A stretch of DNA of 64,000 nucleotides from Agelaius tricolor (taxonomy: Eukaryota; Chordata; Aves; Passeriformes; Icteridae), in NCBI GenBank assembly GCA_023055355.1, contig JALJCS010000009.1, positions 45,476,501 to 45,540,500 on the forward strand, in the 5' to 3' direction. Below are positions 25,620 through 40,466 of this stretch, in pieces; positions within the stretch are counted from its first letter, which is position 1, and each line of letters begins with the position of its first letter. A model generated the notes under the pieces. That model did not search any database, was not told the origin of the DNA, and saw only the letters and a list, made by a program, of their open reading frames with translations. The position numbers and the translations under genes were made by a program.

Positions 25620-28600
25620 CCTTCTTTTCCTTTAATTTTTTAACAACTAATTAATTTACATACGGATGCTAAAAAACTCAAAAAGAAGAATAAAAACTGG
25701 GAAATAATTTCAAGGCATCATCAGTACTCACAAGCAGTAACCACAGTACAATAACTCAGTAAGGGGGGCTCACAGCTGCTCTCTGTCATTAGTGGGATAC
25801 TAAACCACTTAAGTATATTAATAAATACAGCACTTCATTTGTAATCATCTAATTGGTCTGTATAATTCAGCTGTTTTGGAGCAGAAGTAAGGGCAGAAAT
25901 CAGGACAACAGATTTTCATTCCTGAGCTTCAGTATCCCTTTTTACTGCTAAAAAGACAAGTCAAAGCCACTCAGCCTTAGCCAGACCTTGCATTTTATGT
26001 TTTTTTCATATAATACTGGCAATTTAGGAACAAAAGCCACATCAGCTGATAAAATTTTAACAAGTAAAGCTGTTTAATGATCAAAGCCCAGAACAATGTA
26101 TGTGACTGGTTCAACAGTTAAAGAGTTAGGAGGCAGGTGGATAAGGGAAGGTCATCAGCAAAATAATATATCTTCCCAGCTCTGTATAAAAGAGAGTTAA
26201 AACAGAATCAAAAGAGCACAGCATATCTGGAATCTGGGTGTATCTGGTAAGCACAAGTTTTATTTATTGTTTCCTCTATTTTAATCCTCAACATCTCTCA
26301 TTTAGCCTAATGGAATACAGATGGCAATGCTGGAAAGTGTAACAGAAGTGAAAAGCAAAATCTTTTCAAGATGCTCATCAGCAGTTAATTCAACTACACA
26401 TTCTTGTTCTTCATGGTAAAGAAATGCCTCTTCCTTCTATAAGGTGAAAAATTACTATATTGTCACTGCAGGATCTGACAAATACAATTAGAATTAAATT
26501 ATTCTCACTCCAGTGCCAGCCCAACAGGAAGGACTGTGAGTATCTGGGTCACTACAAATTAGTTAAAATCAATTAGAATTGATAAGTGATAATATAATTT
26601 CCAAAGTTAGCAAAGAAGAAAACCACAGTAAGTACAAGATTCCAATATCCAGAATTTTCTGTCAATGTCCTCTGATCCCAGGAATTCAAATCACTAAGTA
26701 CCTCATTAGTTTACTCTTCGACTTCACTATATTGACTTTTACATGTCAAATTATGTACTGGTCAGGATGTTCCACACGATGCTTTAATTAATGCATCTAC
26801 AGATGACTATTTTTCAAAAGTGTTACTCAAATTAAGGTTCAAATTAGTTATAGATTTTGTGCTCTGCTTGAAATATTAGTACCATTCCAGCTGGTACTTT
26901 GCAGCAAGTTCCATTCATCAGACATTTGATGGTTTTACAAGAAACCCCTAAACACTCTAACATCTTATTCTGTACTGGGGTGAATTCTGAGTCAGGTTAT
27001 CAGATGGAAAACATGGAAATATTGTGCCTCCAACCATGCAGAGGTTGGAAGACCACAAGTCACATCACAGTGACAATGAGGTCTATAATCCCAGAGTCCC
27101 TTCTCCTTTCCTCTGTCTTCCCTTTTCCTCATGATCCCTAGTTAGCTGCAGGTCATTTCCTCACAAAACAATTCAAAATGGCAACACTCAAACATTCTTA
27201 GGCTTGGGGCTGGTTATAGCCAGCATGCAGCTTCCCTTCTTCACTTCACACCAGGTGCATAAAGAAAACCTTTGGTCAAGGTAATCTCAGAGTTTCTGCA
27301 GGGCTTTAAGTACAAGGTATGTGGGACACAATTCTGCAGAAAGTGTCACTTAAAGCTTCAAAATATTGAAGGATTTGATGATGTGAGGCATTTGGAGAGC
27401 AAACATCTCCAATCCAGATCTGAGTGTACAGGATTTCTGGAGATACTGAGGGTTCTTTAAATAATTTAGTTCATGACACTTTAGGACATTACTGCTTGGA
27501 TTTTCTATTTTGCTTTGGATCTCAAGTGCTTGTTTAGAAGACAGCCATGTGAAAAATACTTAACAAGGTAAGCAAATAAACTTATAGGTTTTTTAAAAAT
27601 ATCTTTGTATATTGTGCAGATTCATGACTAGTAAAACTTTGCAATCAAACCATTTGAGACTGTGCAATCACAGAGGCAAGATGAACCAGACTCTTATTTT
27701 TCATGCATGGAAGTAAATGTTACAGGCTGCATGGATGCACCTGAGAAGAAGGCAAGTACCAAAGCAAGACTCTAGTAGACTCAGTTAAAACTTTTCCAGG
27801 CTGCACTGAAGAACACAAAGCAGAGCAGCAGCTGTGCGCCTTCCTTTGGGGATATTGAAAATGCTGCCTTTGGACAATGCACTGGATTAACTTTGATAGA
27901 GGAAAAATGGAAGAGGTTCCAGTACCTTGGTGCCATAATTTAGATGCTCTGAATCCTTTGAATTGGTGCCAATAAGAGCAGTAGTTTGAGCAACCTCAGG
28001 AGCACCAAAGACTGCAGTTTAACAAATATTGTGCTAATCCCAAGGGAAGGCTGTGTGTCATTTGCTCTCCCCTTCACACCTGACTAGCAACAAGTAATTC
28101 TGGTGAAGATAACATTTACAGTCAAAGCTTTCCCAATCAAGGAGCCTTATTCCATTTCCATGAGAATCATCAGCCATGTCCCTGTGCACTGATTTAAAAA
28201 TGGAAGGTACTGAGGTAGCAGATGATTGGTAACAGCACAAATGCTAAGGCAGACACCTCTCTGGCTCAGAGTTATTTATGTATGGCATCAGTCATCACCC
28301 TCCTCACACACTCATCTTTTAAAAAGCCCAACAAAACTCATGATTTCTTGTTATAAAACAAATGCTGAGGACTAAAATAGTCTACAGTCAATGGCCTCAC
28401 TTATCGCTAGAGGTAAATAATGCCCTACAAATTCTGATGTGGTTTGCCAATGGGGATTAAGTTCCTGTAGTTACAGCCTGTCCTGAAAACAAAGGACAGC
28501 ACACAAAAATCTTCTGTTAAAAGGGACTCTGTGTGTGCCTTGTTAGGTGCCAGAATCATCCCTGGTGATGTGAGAGCAAAGGCTTCACTCATTTCATTTC

Positions 28601-29814
28601 AGCAGGACACAGACTGCACACCCGTAAAATGTCCCACAAGGGTTACCCAGCCTCAGAACACAGGGCATGAATGTGTCAGCACAGATCATTGCTGCACACA
28701 GGCAAGATGAAAAATTAATTCCTTAGGTCAAAAAAGGAAACTCTACCACAGAATGGAGCATTTCAGGAGCAGCTCTCATACTGAGATTTAAATTCATCAA
28801 ATTACAAGACATTTTGGGAGATGCAGATAGAAGCAGATGAAAAATCAAATTAAGATCCCTGAAAGTGTGCAGCTTATTCCTGGAAAAACGCAATTTCAAA
28901 TAAAAGGCCAAGTGTTATACATCAAAACTAAAGTAGGAAATAATATTCTTTTCCTGATATGTCTTTATTTTGAAACACTGTTCATTGTTCTCTCTATCCA
29001 AATCATATTTGTGTGGAACAACAGCTCTACCTTAGTCTGCAAGAGAGATAAAAATAATTTTTTGGAAGGAAATTAATTCTCCTAGGTAAAGACATGTAAA
29101 ATACTAATATAATAATAAATACATATGTTAAATGCAGTATTCTGTATTGCAATAACTTCTAGTAGAATAATTTAAAATATTTCCTTTTTACCTTTATTCC
29201 AAGCAGTATGAAAGCAAAAGAAGTTTTATCTGCACAAAAAGTGACGAGTTTAATTGAAAAATAACTGGCACTACAGCAATGCTTAATAGCCTCTAAAATT
29301 TACTAGACATTTGTCAAAATGAACAGTCTGGGCTTAAGACAAAATGACAATGCTGGAGATATTTGGAAAGCACTGGAGACTATAAGCATATGTTCTGAGA
29401 GCATTAAACAGTGAGAATGCTTCGGCAGAGGTTTCACAAATATTTGAAAATAGAATTATGCAAAAAAAAGCCCCCAAAACACAAGCCTCAGACACAAAAT
29501 CATGTCAGTTTTTACTCAATCAATCTAAATTACCCAGCATCCCATGTGAAATGGAACCCAATCTCTTCATCTAATTGCTATGATAATTATCCTCAGCCAC
29601 TGGAAGAACAAGAACAGTCCATCTGTGAAGGAATTCAGGACTGCATCACATAAAGTAATTCTGGAAAAAATAAAGAATAGCCTCAGTATGTGCGAGAGAG
29701 TGTGTGTTTTTCTAGCTGTGTATGGGAAATGCATTTTTAATGTACTGTAAGAGGATCAAAAGTGGATCAAATTACCCACAAATATGTGTCTAAATAAGAG
29801 AAAACATTAAATAA

Positions 29815-29862
29815 TCCCATATTATATATTAATATATCATTACTATATATATATTATGGGTT
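29815..29862 (+). repeat. AT-rich imperfect (TA)n patch
   Basis: Short alternating A/T runs (TATATATTAATATATC, CTATATATATATTATG). Too short and imperfect for a microsatellite of note. Confidence 0.7.
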
Positions 29863-32800
29863 TCTATAACGTGTTGTGAAATAAATAAAAAATAAAAGGA
29901 GTACAAAGTAACAAAACAAATTCATCTTTCTTTGGAGTCATGGTCAAACAAATTAAAATCTATTATTTCAATTATATACAACACATCTAAGGTTCGAAGT
30001 CCCTCTTTCTGAAAACTCCTGCTCTTACAATAAATATTCAATATATTCATAGCTTTCTATTTTCTAATTTATTCTATTAATTAAATACAAACAATGACCA
30101 TCTTTTGGATGATCCAAGGAAGCATTTATTGATAAACACACCAGGCAATTAAGAGCTTCTTTCCAAATGGACTTCAATCAACATAATTCAAAGCTTTATA
30201 AATACTGTTCTTAGCCACTTGTGCAGTAGATTAAATGACCAGACTCCTATCAAAATGCTGCCTCCTCCTCCATGGAGACAGATGTTGGCTGTGGGTTTTT
30301 TATTACATCCCCAAGACATTCAAGTTCATTTATTAATACTGAATTACTGTAACACCCTCTCTCTTGCCTTGACAACACATGTTGCTCTGCTCGTCCCTGT
30401 TCAGAATATTACCACAAAGATCACCACTACAGGTTTTTGCATCCCATTTTTTTCTCCTTTTTCCTTCTTTATACTGTCAAATACAAGGCCCTTGTCTTCC
30501 TGAGAGCTGCTTGTGGTCTACCCAAGTTCACTTCCCTTGGCATTCTACCAGCTCCCCTCTCCCCAGCTGGCTTCAAACACCAACCCTTATTACCACCTTT
30601 CCAGTCGGGCATTTTTGTGCTTTCCTGCTTCATAAACAACTGAAGAATAATTTCATTATTCCTACTGAAAAGCTCCCTCACCTGCCATCAAGCCTGCACA
30701 AATGATTTTAAAAAGCCAATTCTGAGCTAAGCCTGTAGACATTGAACTGCCCAGCAACAGCTCATTTACTCTGCATTCACTTTTGGGAGCCAAAACAGGC
30801 TGCAAGTATATTTTTAGGAAAGTTCTCATAACAGCTTTTAAACAGCACTTAGATATAACAGGTTTCTGTTCTACTATTTAGAGCATTTAGCTAATATAAG
30901 TAACACAATGACAAAATATGGCATGGGTATTGCTTTATAATATATTTCCTTAGTATTGATATATCTCTAAAGAATGTCACTGATTGAGTTTTTTCCTGAC
31001 AAACACAAAGCATCTGACTTCTTACTTTTGTTATGATTACTCCACCATGCTAACACAAACCCTCATTCCTCCAGCACTGATCAGTTTGTATGACCTGAGC
31101 ATCTTCTCAAAGAAATCCCCTGCTTAATATGAAATTTTCAATCCTTTTTCCCCCTTCAGCTGCTGCCTGACTCAATACTGTAATAGACATACTCTCATGA
31201 AAAAAAGCTTTCCACTTTTGACACTACAATTGGCCAAACAAATGCAAGCAGCTTAAGGCAGTTTAGGCTTGTCTTTGTCTAGCCCAGTTCCACAACACTG
31301 CTGACCTTGTAAAGCCCAAGATTCCTGGAGCTATTTTATGATCTTCCCTCATTAACCTCCAGGCTATCAATTTATGTAAAGGTGAGTTCAGCCACAATGG
31401 ATAAGATCAGTTTGAACTGTTTCATTGTTTGAATAATCCAGGCAGATTTTTTTTACTTATTGCTACAATATCATTTCATTGTCTTCTGAGGGGCTAAGAC
31501 AGCTTAAAGACTTTTTAATGGAAAATATAAAACTCCTTTAATTAAGATTTCAGCCTTACCAGAGACTCTGCGGGCTTATCCTGCTGATATATGGAGGGAT
31601 GTACAGAAATAGTTTTGAAAAACCTTACAACTTAAAAGTAGCAACACTGACTGCATTTTAATCTAATCCATGTGAACTTGAGAAGAAAAAATAGATTTTG
31701 ACTTTTCCATTACCAAGAAGGTATTTGATAAAATATCCCCCAAAGTTCAGCAAATGTACAAACAGCTACTCATTCTTCTGCCTCAGCAAAGCATTTTAAA
31801 TTTATCAACCGTGTTGGAAGCTATTTATGTGCCATTAAATTTTATCAGAATTTGTTATGTTTTTCACAGCTCTGAAGTTCTTCAGACAATGTGTCTCTCT
31901 TTGCATAATGTTTCTTGGCTTTGCTGCCACCTGCAGCAAGACACAGTATGAAGGCCCAGTAAAGATATTTCTGTCCTAATTTGCCTCATTTGTTTCCAGT
32001 CCCTCTTCATTACCAAAATGTACTCAAAGTTTATGAGAAAGTAATAGCAAAGGGTGACTGCTAAACAAATGCAGCCCTTCCAAAACGTTAATATGCCTTG
32101 TGGAAAAAAAAAGTATTGGGAGATTGATATGCTCATTTATTTCATTAGACTAAAGAAAGACTTGAAATCACGTAAAATTGAAACATCTACATATTTAGAC
32201 TTTTCAAAGCATCATTTCCCCTTTCAAATTTATAAATACTAATAAATAGAATGGGAAGGAGTTGTACTATGTGCTCAAGTTTCTTTCAAGGTAGAAAACA
32301 AAAAAAAAATTCATTACTTTCTTTCTTGGGTGTTTGTGTGTGTAGTGGCTTTTTTTCTCTTTTTTACAATAACAAATAAAAACTTGCCATCACTATCTTT
32401 GAATATCCAGTTCAAAACGAAAAATAAATACTAAGCTGGATGGCCTATCAAATTATTGCTAATTAGAAGAGATAGGAACTACAACAATCATCTAATCCAA
32501 CTGCCAGGTATGTACTTCTGAAAAATACCAATGATACATGTAATGTCTTTTTAACCACGAAGTCACAAGTAAAATCTTTATAATAATAGAGGATTTGATA
32601 TCTTAAGTCCAATTGGAACAAAAATTATGACCACTACAAATTAAAAACATGGTGCAAGCATTAGGGTGGTTTTCACTGGCATCAATTAGAAAGTAAGATT
32701 TTTTTTCCTCCTTCTCAAAAACCATAATTTGTGGCTTTCAAAGTGGAAAGCAACAAAGTTAAGTGAAAGAATAGCAATATATCAAGTTATCACTGAAAGG

Positions 32801-35800
32801 GACAACAGCCTTGAAGAGCATCCCAAAATGTCTCTCCCTTTTATGAAAAGTCTACTGGACTTATTGGTCATGATAAAAAAAGCTCATGGTCTTTAAAAAA
32901 TTCTCTTTTTTAACTCAACTTGAATAATAACTCAGTTTTTCAAACAGCCTTGCAAGAACTGGATGCCACTTTACATCACTGTCCTAATTTATAACAGAAT
33001 CTGTATGAAGAAATCTTGATATTGGGTCACTTGTGTCCCCTTCAAGCAAAGCAGAGGACGAATTTCAAGTTATAGTATCCAAGATCAAAAATTCCAGTGA
33101 TGAAACAAGTTCCTCTCCTTAGGAAATACAGGCATCTGCTTTTTTAACAACAATCCCCTCTATTTCAAAATCCTTCCGTGAACAAATCCATCAGAACAAA
33201 GCTCTACAAACTGAAGACTGGGAAAAGAAATGCCAGAAATTGAACATATTCTTCTAATTATTTCAGGGCTGCTGTTGATGAGGAATGAGAAGCATAAGTA
33301 AAATGATGAAGGAAAGTAGTAAAATGTTCTAAGATACTCTCCTTGAGTGCATTCTGTCACATTAGAGCCTTATTTTTGACATATTTGTCTGGCACTTAAA
33401 AATAAAGTTTGTTGTGTTGTATCCCCACATGACAGAAGATAATTTAGTTCAGTAGCTATACCTGTTGACTGACTGAGCCCATGCAGTTGCACAGTGGTTC
33501 TTCCAGATTAATTTATCCTGTGAAACTTTTACTGAGGGGAAAAGGAAAACCTCCAGCTTCATTTAGAGGTCTTTCACAGCAGGTTTTGTTTTTTTTACTG
33601 GACACAAAAGTTGATTGATTTAGTTGAGTATTTTTTTTCCTACACTAACCTCAGTCAAAAAGATGACAGATGCTAAGGACAAGAGAGAGTGAGGCCTTTG
33701 GCTGCATCCAGCATTCTGAACTGCCAAGCAGATGCCTTAGAAGTTTATAGCTTTAAAATACTGCTCAAAGAACCTAGCAGAGGTTGTGACCCTACTGGGC
33801 TTGGTACCATACAAGTTTAAGTGAAAATATGAGATCCACGCTCCAAAGAGTTTGTGAACTCATCTTCTCCATCAAAGACAGTAAAATTCTTTGGCAGCAA
33901 ATCCAGATTTGGTTTCAAGCTACAATAAATAGAAATTTCAGATGATTTTCTCTTTGGTCTCACACCATGAACTCCTGTCCAGTGATGAACAGCAGAGCTT
34001 CAGAAATAAGGGAAAAGAGACTAGAAAACTCAGCATTGAATCTGGATTTCTCATTCTGAAAATTCCATTTTGCACAATGAAGGGGGAAATCTATTGCTTC
34101 AATGGAAACACACACTGGGATGGGAGAGAGCAGAGTCCCAATATTGTTTTCCTGCTGAGTTTGTGGAGACTGTCCCAGAAGGGCTTCATAAGTAGAGGAA
34201 CTGTTGCTCCCTTGGGATCCTCATGCAGCTGCTCCTCACACCAATGACACCCTGCTTGGGCTGGGCAGAGAGGTGGGCTGGATGCTCACCAAAACTCCCC
34301 CTAAATGAATGAGTTCAGGTTTCAAAACAAACTTGAATGCACACACTCAGAATAATGGCACGTGGATCTCTACTGGGAACCTCCAATACAGCCCTAATCC
34401 TGGTTTATGAACAAGTTAATTCTTTGAAATTATAAAGAAAAATTTATATCGGGAACCAGTGCAAGAGAAGTGAGAAATGAAAACAAAACCTGATCTCATT
34501 TCTCATAGACACTGAAAAATTAAGCCTGTTTTAGAAAACAGTATTAATAATATTTAATTTGCAAGAAGATAAAGATATGTAGAGTTCAAGTTCTACTACT
34601 GGATAAAGACTGAGATGCTCTGAGATTATTTCTTTTGTTTCTTTTAAAATATTATAAAATACAGAGTTAAGAAATGAAGAATAAATGTGTTTGTTTTTTT
34701 TTTTTCCCAAGTGCCACTTTTCCAAGGAGTACTGATTTTGTTTTTAAGGTAGCTTCAGTCAAGAGACCTTAATAGAAAGCAAAAACAGCTATGGAAAACT
34801 TAACCCAGGCATCCTTCATATTTCAAAGCAAAATGGTATAGAATTAAAAGAACAAAAAATTAAACCTCTTGCTTGCTACACTGTTCTTATTTTGTGTCTC
34901 AATGGGAAGAGAATGACAGATGGAAGTATAAAGTGTGTTTACTCCTCTCAGGCCTTTGATATGCAAATGATTGTTCTGAAGGAATGAGAAATTCACTGAC
35001 CAGCAGACATCCCCTCGGAAGAGGAGCATCACAACCTGAGGGAGAAGACAGAGATAAACACTCCTTGGCAAATGCATTATGAGCACTGACTACAGCAAGC
35101 TCTGCCACAACACTCTCCCAGGGGAATTACTGTGTTTTCAAATGTAATGTCCTGACAATATTTAAATGTAACAAGTGAAATATCTCAGGGATGCTGCTAA
35201 TAAATAAAATGCATTCACTCATTTGTCCCTATTTTTAAATCTCACAAATATGCCTGCTGTAACTCTGCAGGGAAGCCAAAACAGTTTTCAAATATACTCA
35301 CAGCCTGTTTTCCACATGTAAAAAGCCAGTTCTGCCCCCTTTCCACCCTGCTACAGCACAGTCTGGATGCAGAACGAATGCTCCAAGAAGGTGATAGTAC
35401 AGCAGTGTAGTAACATTTCAGACCCAATAAAAACTACTTCAAGATACGTAGCAAGGGTTAAACAGTAATATTTTAAAGCTGATGATTTTAACAGGATATT
35501 AAGCAAGTTTGGGAAGATGGTAAAGCTCAAAACAACACCACTGACCTCCTGTATACTCAATATATTCAAACTGCACAGTCTACCGATTTTTAAATATTTT
35601 TAAGTATTCACTGCATTTTCCCAATGTCACTAGCACAGAAGCCTAATGAAGAAAAATACTTGAAGGCTTCTTTCAAGTTATCCCCTTTTCAAGATACCTG
35701 CCACAGCTAATTGCTCACAGTAGAATTGAGATCATGCAATTCTCTCAGGCACAAGTTCTTTTTGAGAAAAAGAGCTACATATTATTATCATTGCAATAGC

Positions 35801-35923
35801 TTTATCATGGAATAAAGCTAATAATAGCTTTTCTCAGGAATGACAGCCATTGCAATCATTTGACTGTTCCTCAGAATGCCCATGGTTTGTATCTCTGATG
35901 AAGTCCTCTTGATAAACAAAATA

Positions 35924-35974
35924 AGCCCCCAACAAACAAAAAAACCCCACAAAAGCACACAAGAAAGCACAACC
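35924..35974 (+). repeat. A/C-rich low-complexity tract
   Basis: GCCCCCAACAAACAAAAAAA followed by CCCCACAAAAGCACAC; A and C make up nearly all bases. Confidence 0.75.
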
Positions 35975-36592
35975 TCTGTCCCTTCAGAAACAGAAAACAA
36001 AGTAGTTCCAGAAAGACCAAGGAGAATCTATTTGGAAAAGTGAAAGTGCTGATGCACTGAAAGTTAAAGCAAAAAAATAAATTCTACTTGAGTATCTCTA
36101 CTCTTACTACCACTCACTTCTACATTATCAGAAGAGTTTGATTGTGCCCTTGTCCTTGATTTTCAGCTTAAATTGCTCTGCTGCTATTATTAACACTTAG
36201 GTAAAGAGAAATAAGGTGTAGGTATAAAGTGCCAATCAAATACCAATTACTTAAATTGCTTCCGTAGTAGCTACACTGTGGGCTTCTTTGGATGCAGGCA
36301 ACTGTAAAAACTACTGAAGACAGAGATTTAGTCAAAAATCAATAGGTTGTTTTATAGCCACTGAGCTTTCAGTTCTTTCGGGTTTACCTAATTTATTCCT
36401 CAAGTGTAGCAACGTCCATAAATCAGAAGCAAAGATCAGTTTTACAGGTTTCTCTTGAAGGAAAATCTTTTATTATACAATTCCTTTTCTAACTATCTGT
36501 AAATATTACTGCCTGGTAGATTCCACCATTGCTTGTTATTTCTTACAAATTACATTACTTTTATTGCTAAAAAGACTGGATACTACTGCAAG

Positions 36593-36659
36593 GAAAAAAA
36601 AATAAACCAAAACCAACCGACCACAACTCCCAAACAACAACAACAACCAAAAAAACCCT
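36593..36659 (+). repeat. A/C-rich low-complexity tract
   Basis: A-run followed by AAACCAAAACCAACC and a short (CAA)n stretch, AACAACAACAACAACC, then AAAAAAACCC. Nearly free of G and T. Confidence 0.85.
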
Positions 36660-37572
36660 TTGAAAACTTGAGAATTTTGAAATGAGAACTTTCACACTGG
36701 GGATAAAATACTTCTTTCTAATCACAAAACTGCTGCTTTCCAAATTTCCAAATTGCATTTACAATGCAATAATTCCTAGATATATGCAAAAGAGTCAGCG
36801 CCACATTTAGGAGCCTTGCTTGGACACTGCAGCATTGGTAAGAAGAGATGAAAAGACTGGAAAATGTTTAAGAAGTATGTTGACAATGAAAGAAGACTTA
36901 GGCACTGGTACAAGAGTGGTAAGATATCAAACAGTATTTCATCTGTGGATCTTCTTCTCTTACAATACTGCCAGAAAGAAATTTATTCCAATTCAAGGCT
37001 CATGCGATAAGAGGAATCTCAAGGCTGCCTTTTAAAATGATTAGGTTAGTTTGGGATCATTAGACTCGGCAATGTATTTTATGAAATCATATCATTTTAT
37101 CCATGGACAGCTTGCTCACATTTTTACTTTACAGTTAAAAAAAAAAAAAGATTACTTATCTCCATAGGCTATGGTGAATAGCATGACCTGTATTTTTAAC
37201 ACAACAAAATATGACCACAGAGAGCAATCTGAAAATTACTTGCAGATTTTTACATTTATATACATTTGCATTTATATTGTCATTACTACTTCTGCAACAG
37301 CTACCTCAAGCACGAGTGGATTGTTGTAAAATTTATTCTCATTTGGTTGGGCCACTTCCTCCCTTCAAGGAGGAACTCAGTTTAAGCAAGGTTTCTCTAC
37401 TCACAGGAGTTCTGTGTTATGGCATTTTTAGATTTAAATACATCACAAAGTTATTCCTAAGTTTAAAAATGTCACAATAATCCATCTGCATGCGTCAGAT
37501 CTGTAGCATAAAAGAGCCTGAAATCATAGATTTTCCTAGCAACTTTGCTTCATATATTGCATATTTACATTT

Positions 37573-37620
37573 AAAAAACAAACCCAACAAACAAAACCCA
37601 AAAACAGTGCACCAAACAAA
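37573..37620 (+). repeat. A/C-rich low-complexity tract
   Basis: Runs of AAACAAACCCAACAAAC type with a single short interruption (AGTG). Same character as the tracts at 12.7 and 36.6 kb. Confidence 0.8.
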
Positions 37621-39589
37621 CTACGGAGAAGTGCTGCATAAGTATTAAATCACAATAGTGGAGGATTATGGAGCTATAAAGTTGATGACTAGACTTTTTT
37701 CTTGAAGTGTGAACAATTACTTAGGCAAGCATGGACTTGTTTCTGATTTCCATGACCTTAGCAGAAATTAGCCAATATTTTCCTTTGGAAACTACAGACC
37801 TTTCACTCACTTCACCAAACTGCACCTTCACCCCATCTCCAAATTCATTTAAGAAGTCTCATCAAGATCAGAACCCAGAGGTGTTAATGATTAAATGGCT
37901 TGGTATTGAAGATTCTGAGCTTAGTGTGCATTGCTTCCATAGGCACAAATCAGCATTTATCACTGGAAGTTCTGAACAACCCCTTAAAAGTCCAGACTAG
38001 AAGAAATATATTTCAATAATTATCTGCAAGTCTAGACATGTCTAACTTGAGAGAAACGTATGATTTGTTTCATATGGCCCCAAACCACCTCACTCCTGCT
38101 ATCAGATAAATCCTGATTAATAATGATTTTTTGCCTCTTCTTGCATTTTTATTCTAAAATTGGTGATGCCAGCTGACCAGACAGGATTGCAAAATTTGGT
38201 GGTGGCTATGAACAGGTTGGGACACAACAGTTAATAAACAGTTAAACACATCAGTTGCATAGAAAAGAAGGGTGAAAATTACTTTTTTTCCCAGCTAATC
38301 TGAGTCATTGATCAAAGGGAAAAATCTAAGGAAGGTCAGCAGGAGAAGCACAGCCAGCCAGCCACAGACTGACAAGGAGCCATTCAGAGACATCCACCAG
38401 TGCAAAGTGAAAAATCTCTGTAATGGGATTTTGTCAACATTGTGACCATTTCCTCTAGGATATTAACAATATATACAGACTTCATCCTCTTCTGCTATAA
38501 TTGTTTAGCTGTTTTTCAGTTAAACATTGTAGATTATTTGGGGACTTTTCACTAACTACTTGGATTTTCACCAATTTTTATGACCTTTGAAACACAACAT
38601 TTGACTTCAAACTTTTAGTCACCTGATCAAATTAAAAAAACCAATGTAGCTTATACAACACAAAACAATATAAGTGAAATACTTAAAAATCCAACATATC
38701 CAAAAGCTTCTTAAAATGGAGTTTTAAATTTTCTATACTGCACTAAGAATTTGTAATTTTTTTCTTTTTGTACTATCAGTTTACTTAGTGTTTTGTAAGG
38801 AAAGAACATAGAAGGAAAAAAAAAATCTGATCAATCTAAATTTTCCTCCAAAACTTTCATCTGAAGAGAATTCAGGTCTTTCTTAAGAATTGAAAAAGAC
38901 TCTTTGGAAAATGAAATTCCTTCACAGAATTTCTCTTACTAACACAGTTTAACAGGATCTGCTAATTGCACTAACTGGGAATATAATATTAAATTGAGAT
39001 AAATAGGCAAAATGGTAATAATTCCTAGTACAAGATAAGAAATACACACAGAAGTAATTAAACCCATTATTAATTTACTGCATGTCAAAGAATCTCGATT
39101 CATATCTTGAAAAGAAAAATATACATTTCCTCATAATCTGGGATTTGCCTTTCCTGGTATCCTAAATGCTACAAACCAACCCTGTCTCCAGGCATTCCCC
39201 TTGGACTTTCCTCAGAGTCCTTACCATCTCCTGACTTTTGACCTTCTTTTTTTTTTTCTGTTAAATGTTGTGGAAAATTTGTTCTGCCTTAAAATAAAAA
39301 AAATACTTTTATGTCTTTTATTTCAGTCTTTCACCTCCCAATAATTCCACACTCAAGTTCTTGCTACCCTTATGAAGGCATCTTGAATACACATGTGTGT
39401 AAGTATTAAGCTACATTTAAACACAGTGGTTTCTCAAATATTGATTAAAAATAATTGCAAGAAAAATTGTAACATGGAAATATCATGAGGAATATTACCA
39501 CAAGCACAACCTATAAATATTCACCAAGTGAAATATGTACTTCAGGACAGTCTTTAAATTTGGGATGGGCTGTTGCTTGCTTGTACTCT

Positions 39590-39602
39590 CCCCCCCCCCC
39601 CC
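39590..39602 (+). repeat. (C)13 homopolymer
   Basis: Thirteen cytosines following TTGTACTCT and followed by GCC, about 840 bp to the left of the 24-G run and of opposite strand sense. Confidence 0.95.
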
Positions 39603-40442
39603 GCCAATTTCTTTCTGAACTACCATTACATACAGATATTGGTATGTAAAATTCTGCACGTACTGAAATAACTCTAATATAATTTTTCAATTCTTCGATC
39701 TTGACTGCTCAGTTTCTCCTTGAAGATTGGTTTACAGTAAAATTGAAATCTGCATTTTGATTCTGCATAAAAGATAGACTGCTATTAAATTCACTGTTCC
39801 ACAGGGACTTTATTAGGGCTGCTACTGAACTGTGCATCATTTTAATTAGAATTAACACTTTCATCTTGTTTATGAATATATGTAAGATAAGCTTTGAAAT
39901 ATTTAACATCTGGGAACACAGTCAAGCTGTCACAGCAAAATTAAGACATTTCACATCCATAACTATTATTATATAATAGCCAGATACCAAATAGCTAAAC
40001 ATTCATTGTTAGCATTTGGAGTATAATCTCTCTATGCATACATTTCCCTGTCCTTTGGGAATTTATTCATGCTTTGATCAGTATCCCTTTGAAGCAACTT
40101 TTCTTTAAAGAGAGACATTTCAAGTGCAGTCCTTGATGGTGTTAGATGTTTCCCTGGTAGGTACGAGACCTGTTTTACATAATTTATTCTGCTTTTAGTG
40201 CACACATCCCTAGATACACAGCTAGAACAGCACAAGCTCACTGCAGCAGGTTGGGTCCCAAGGATCACCTTCCCATGCTGGGATATTTACTTTGTAGGAT
40301 AGAAAGATTCATGGAAATGAATCTTTTACTTCAATCTGCTCAATAGGCTACCCTCTCCAGGTCAGCAACCTCAGTAAACTCAAGGCTCTTCCCAGCAGAA
40401 TATTCTCCTGGGTTCTGATGGGACTCCTAAAAGTAAAATTAA

Positions 40443-40466
40443 GGGGGGGGGGGGGGGGGGGGGGGG
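40443..40466 (+). repeat. (G)24 homopolymer
   Basis: An uninterrupted run of 24 guanines between AAAATTAA and AAAGCTAATCC. On the transcribed strand it is a C run in the EPHA6 intron. Runs of this length can form G-quadruplexes and are prone to length error in sequencing. Confidence 0.97.

Noticed and set aside
38033..38044. TAGACATGTCTA, containing a p53-type half-site
   Set aside because: Only one decamer fits the pattern and no second half-site lies next to it; common by chance.
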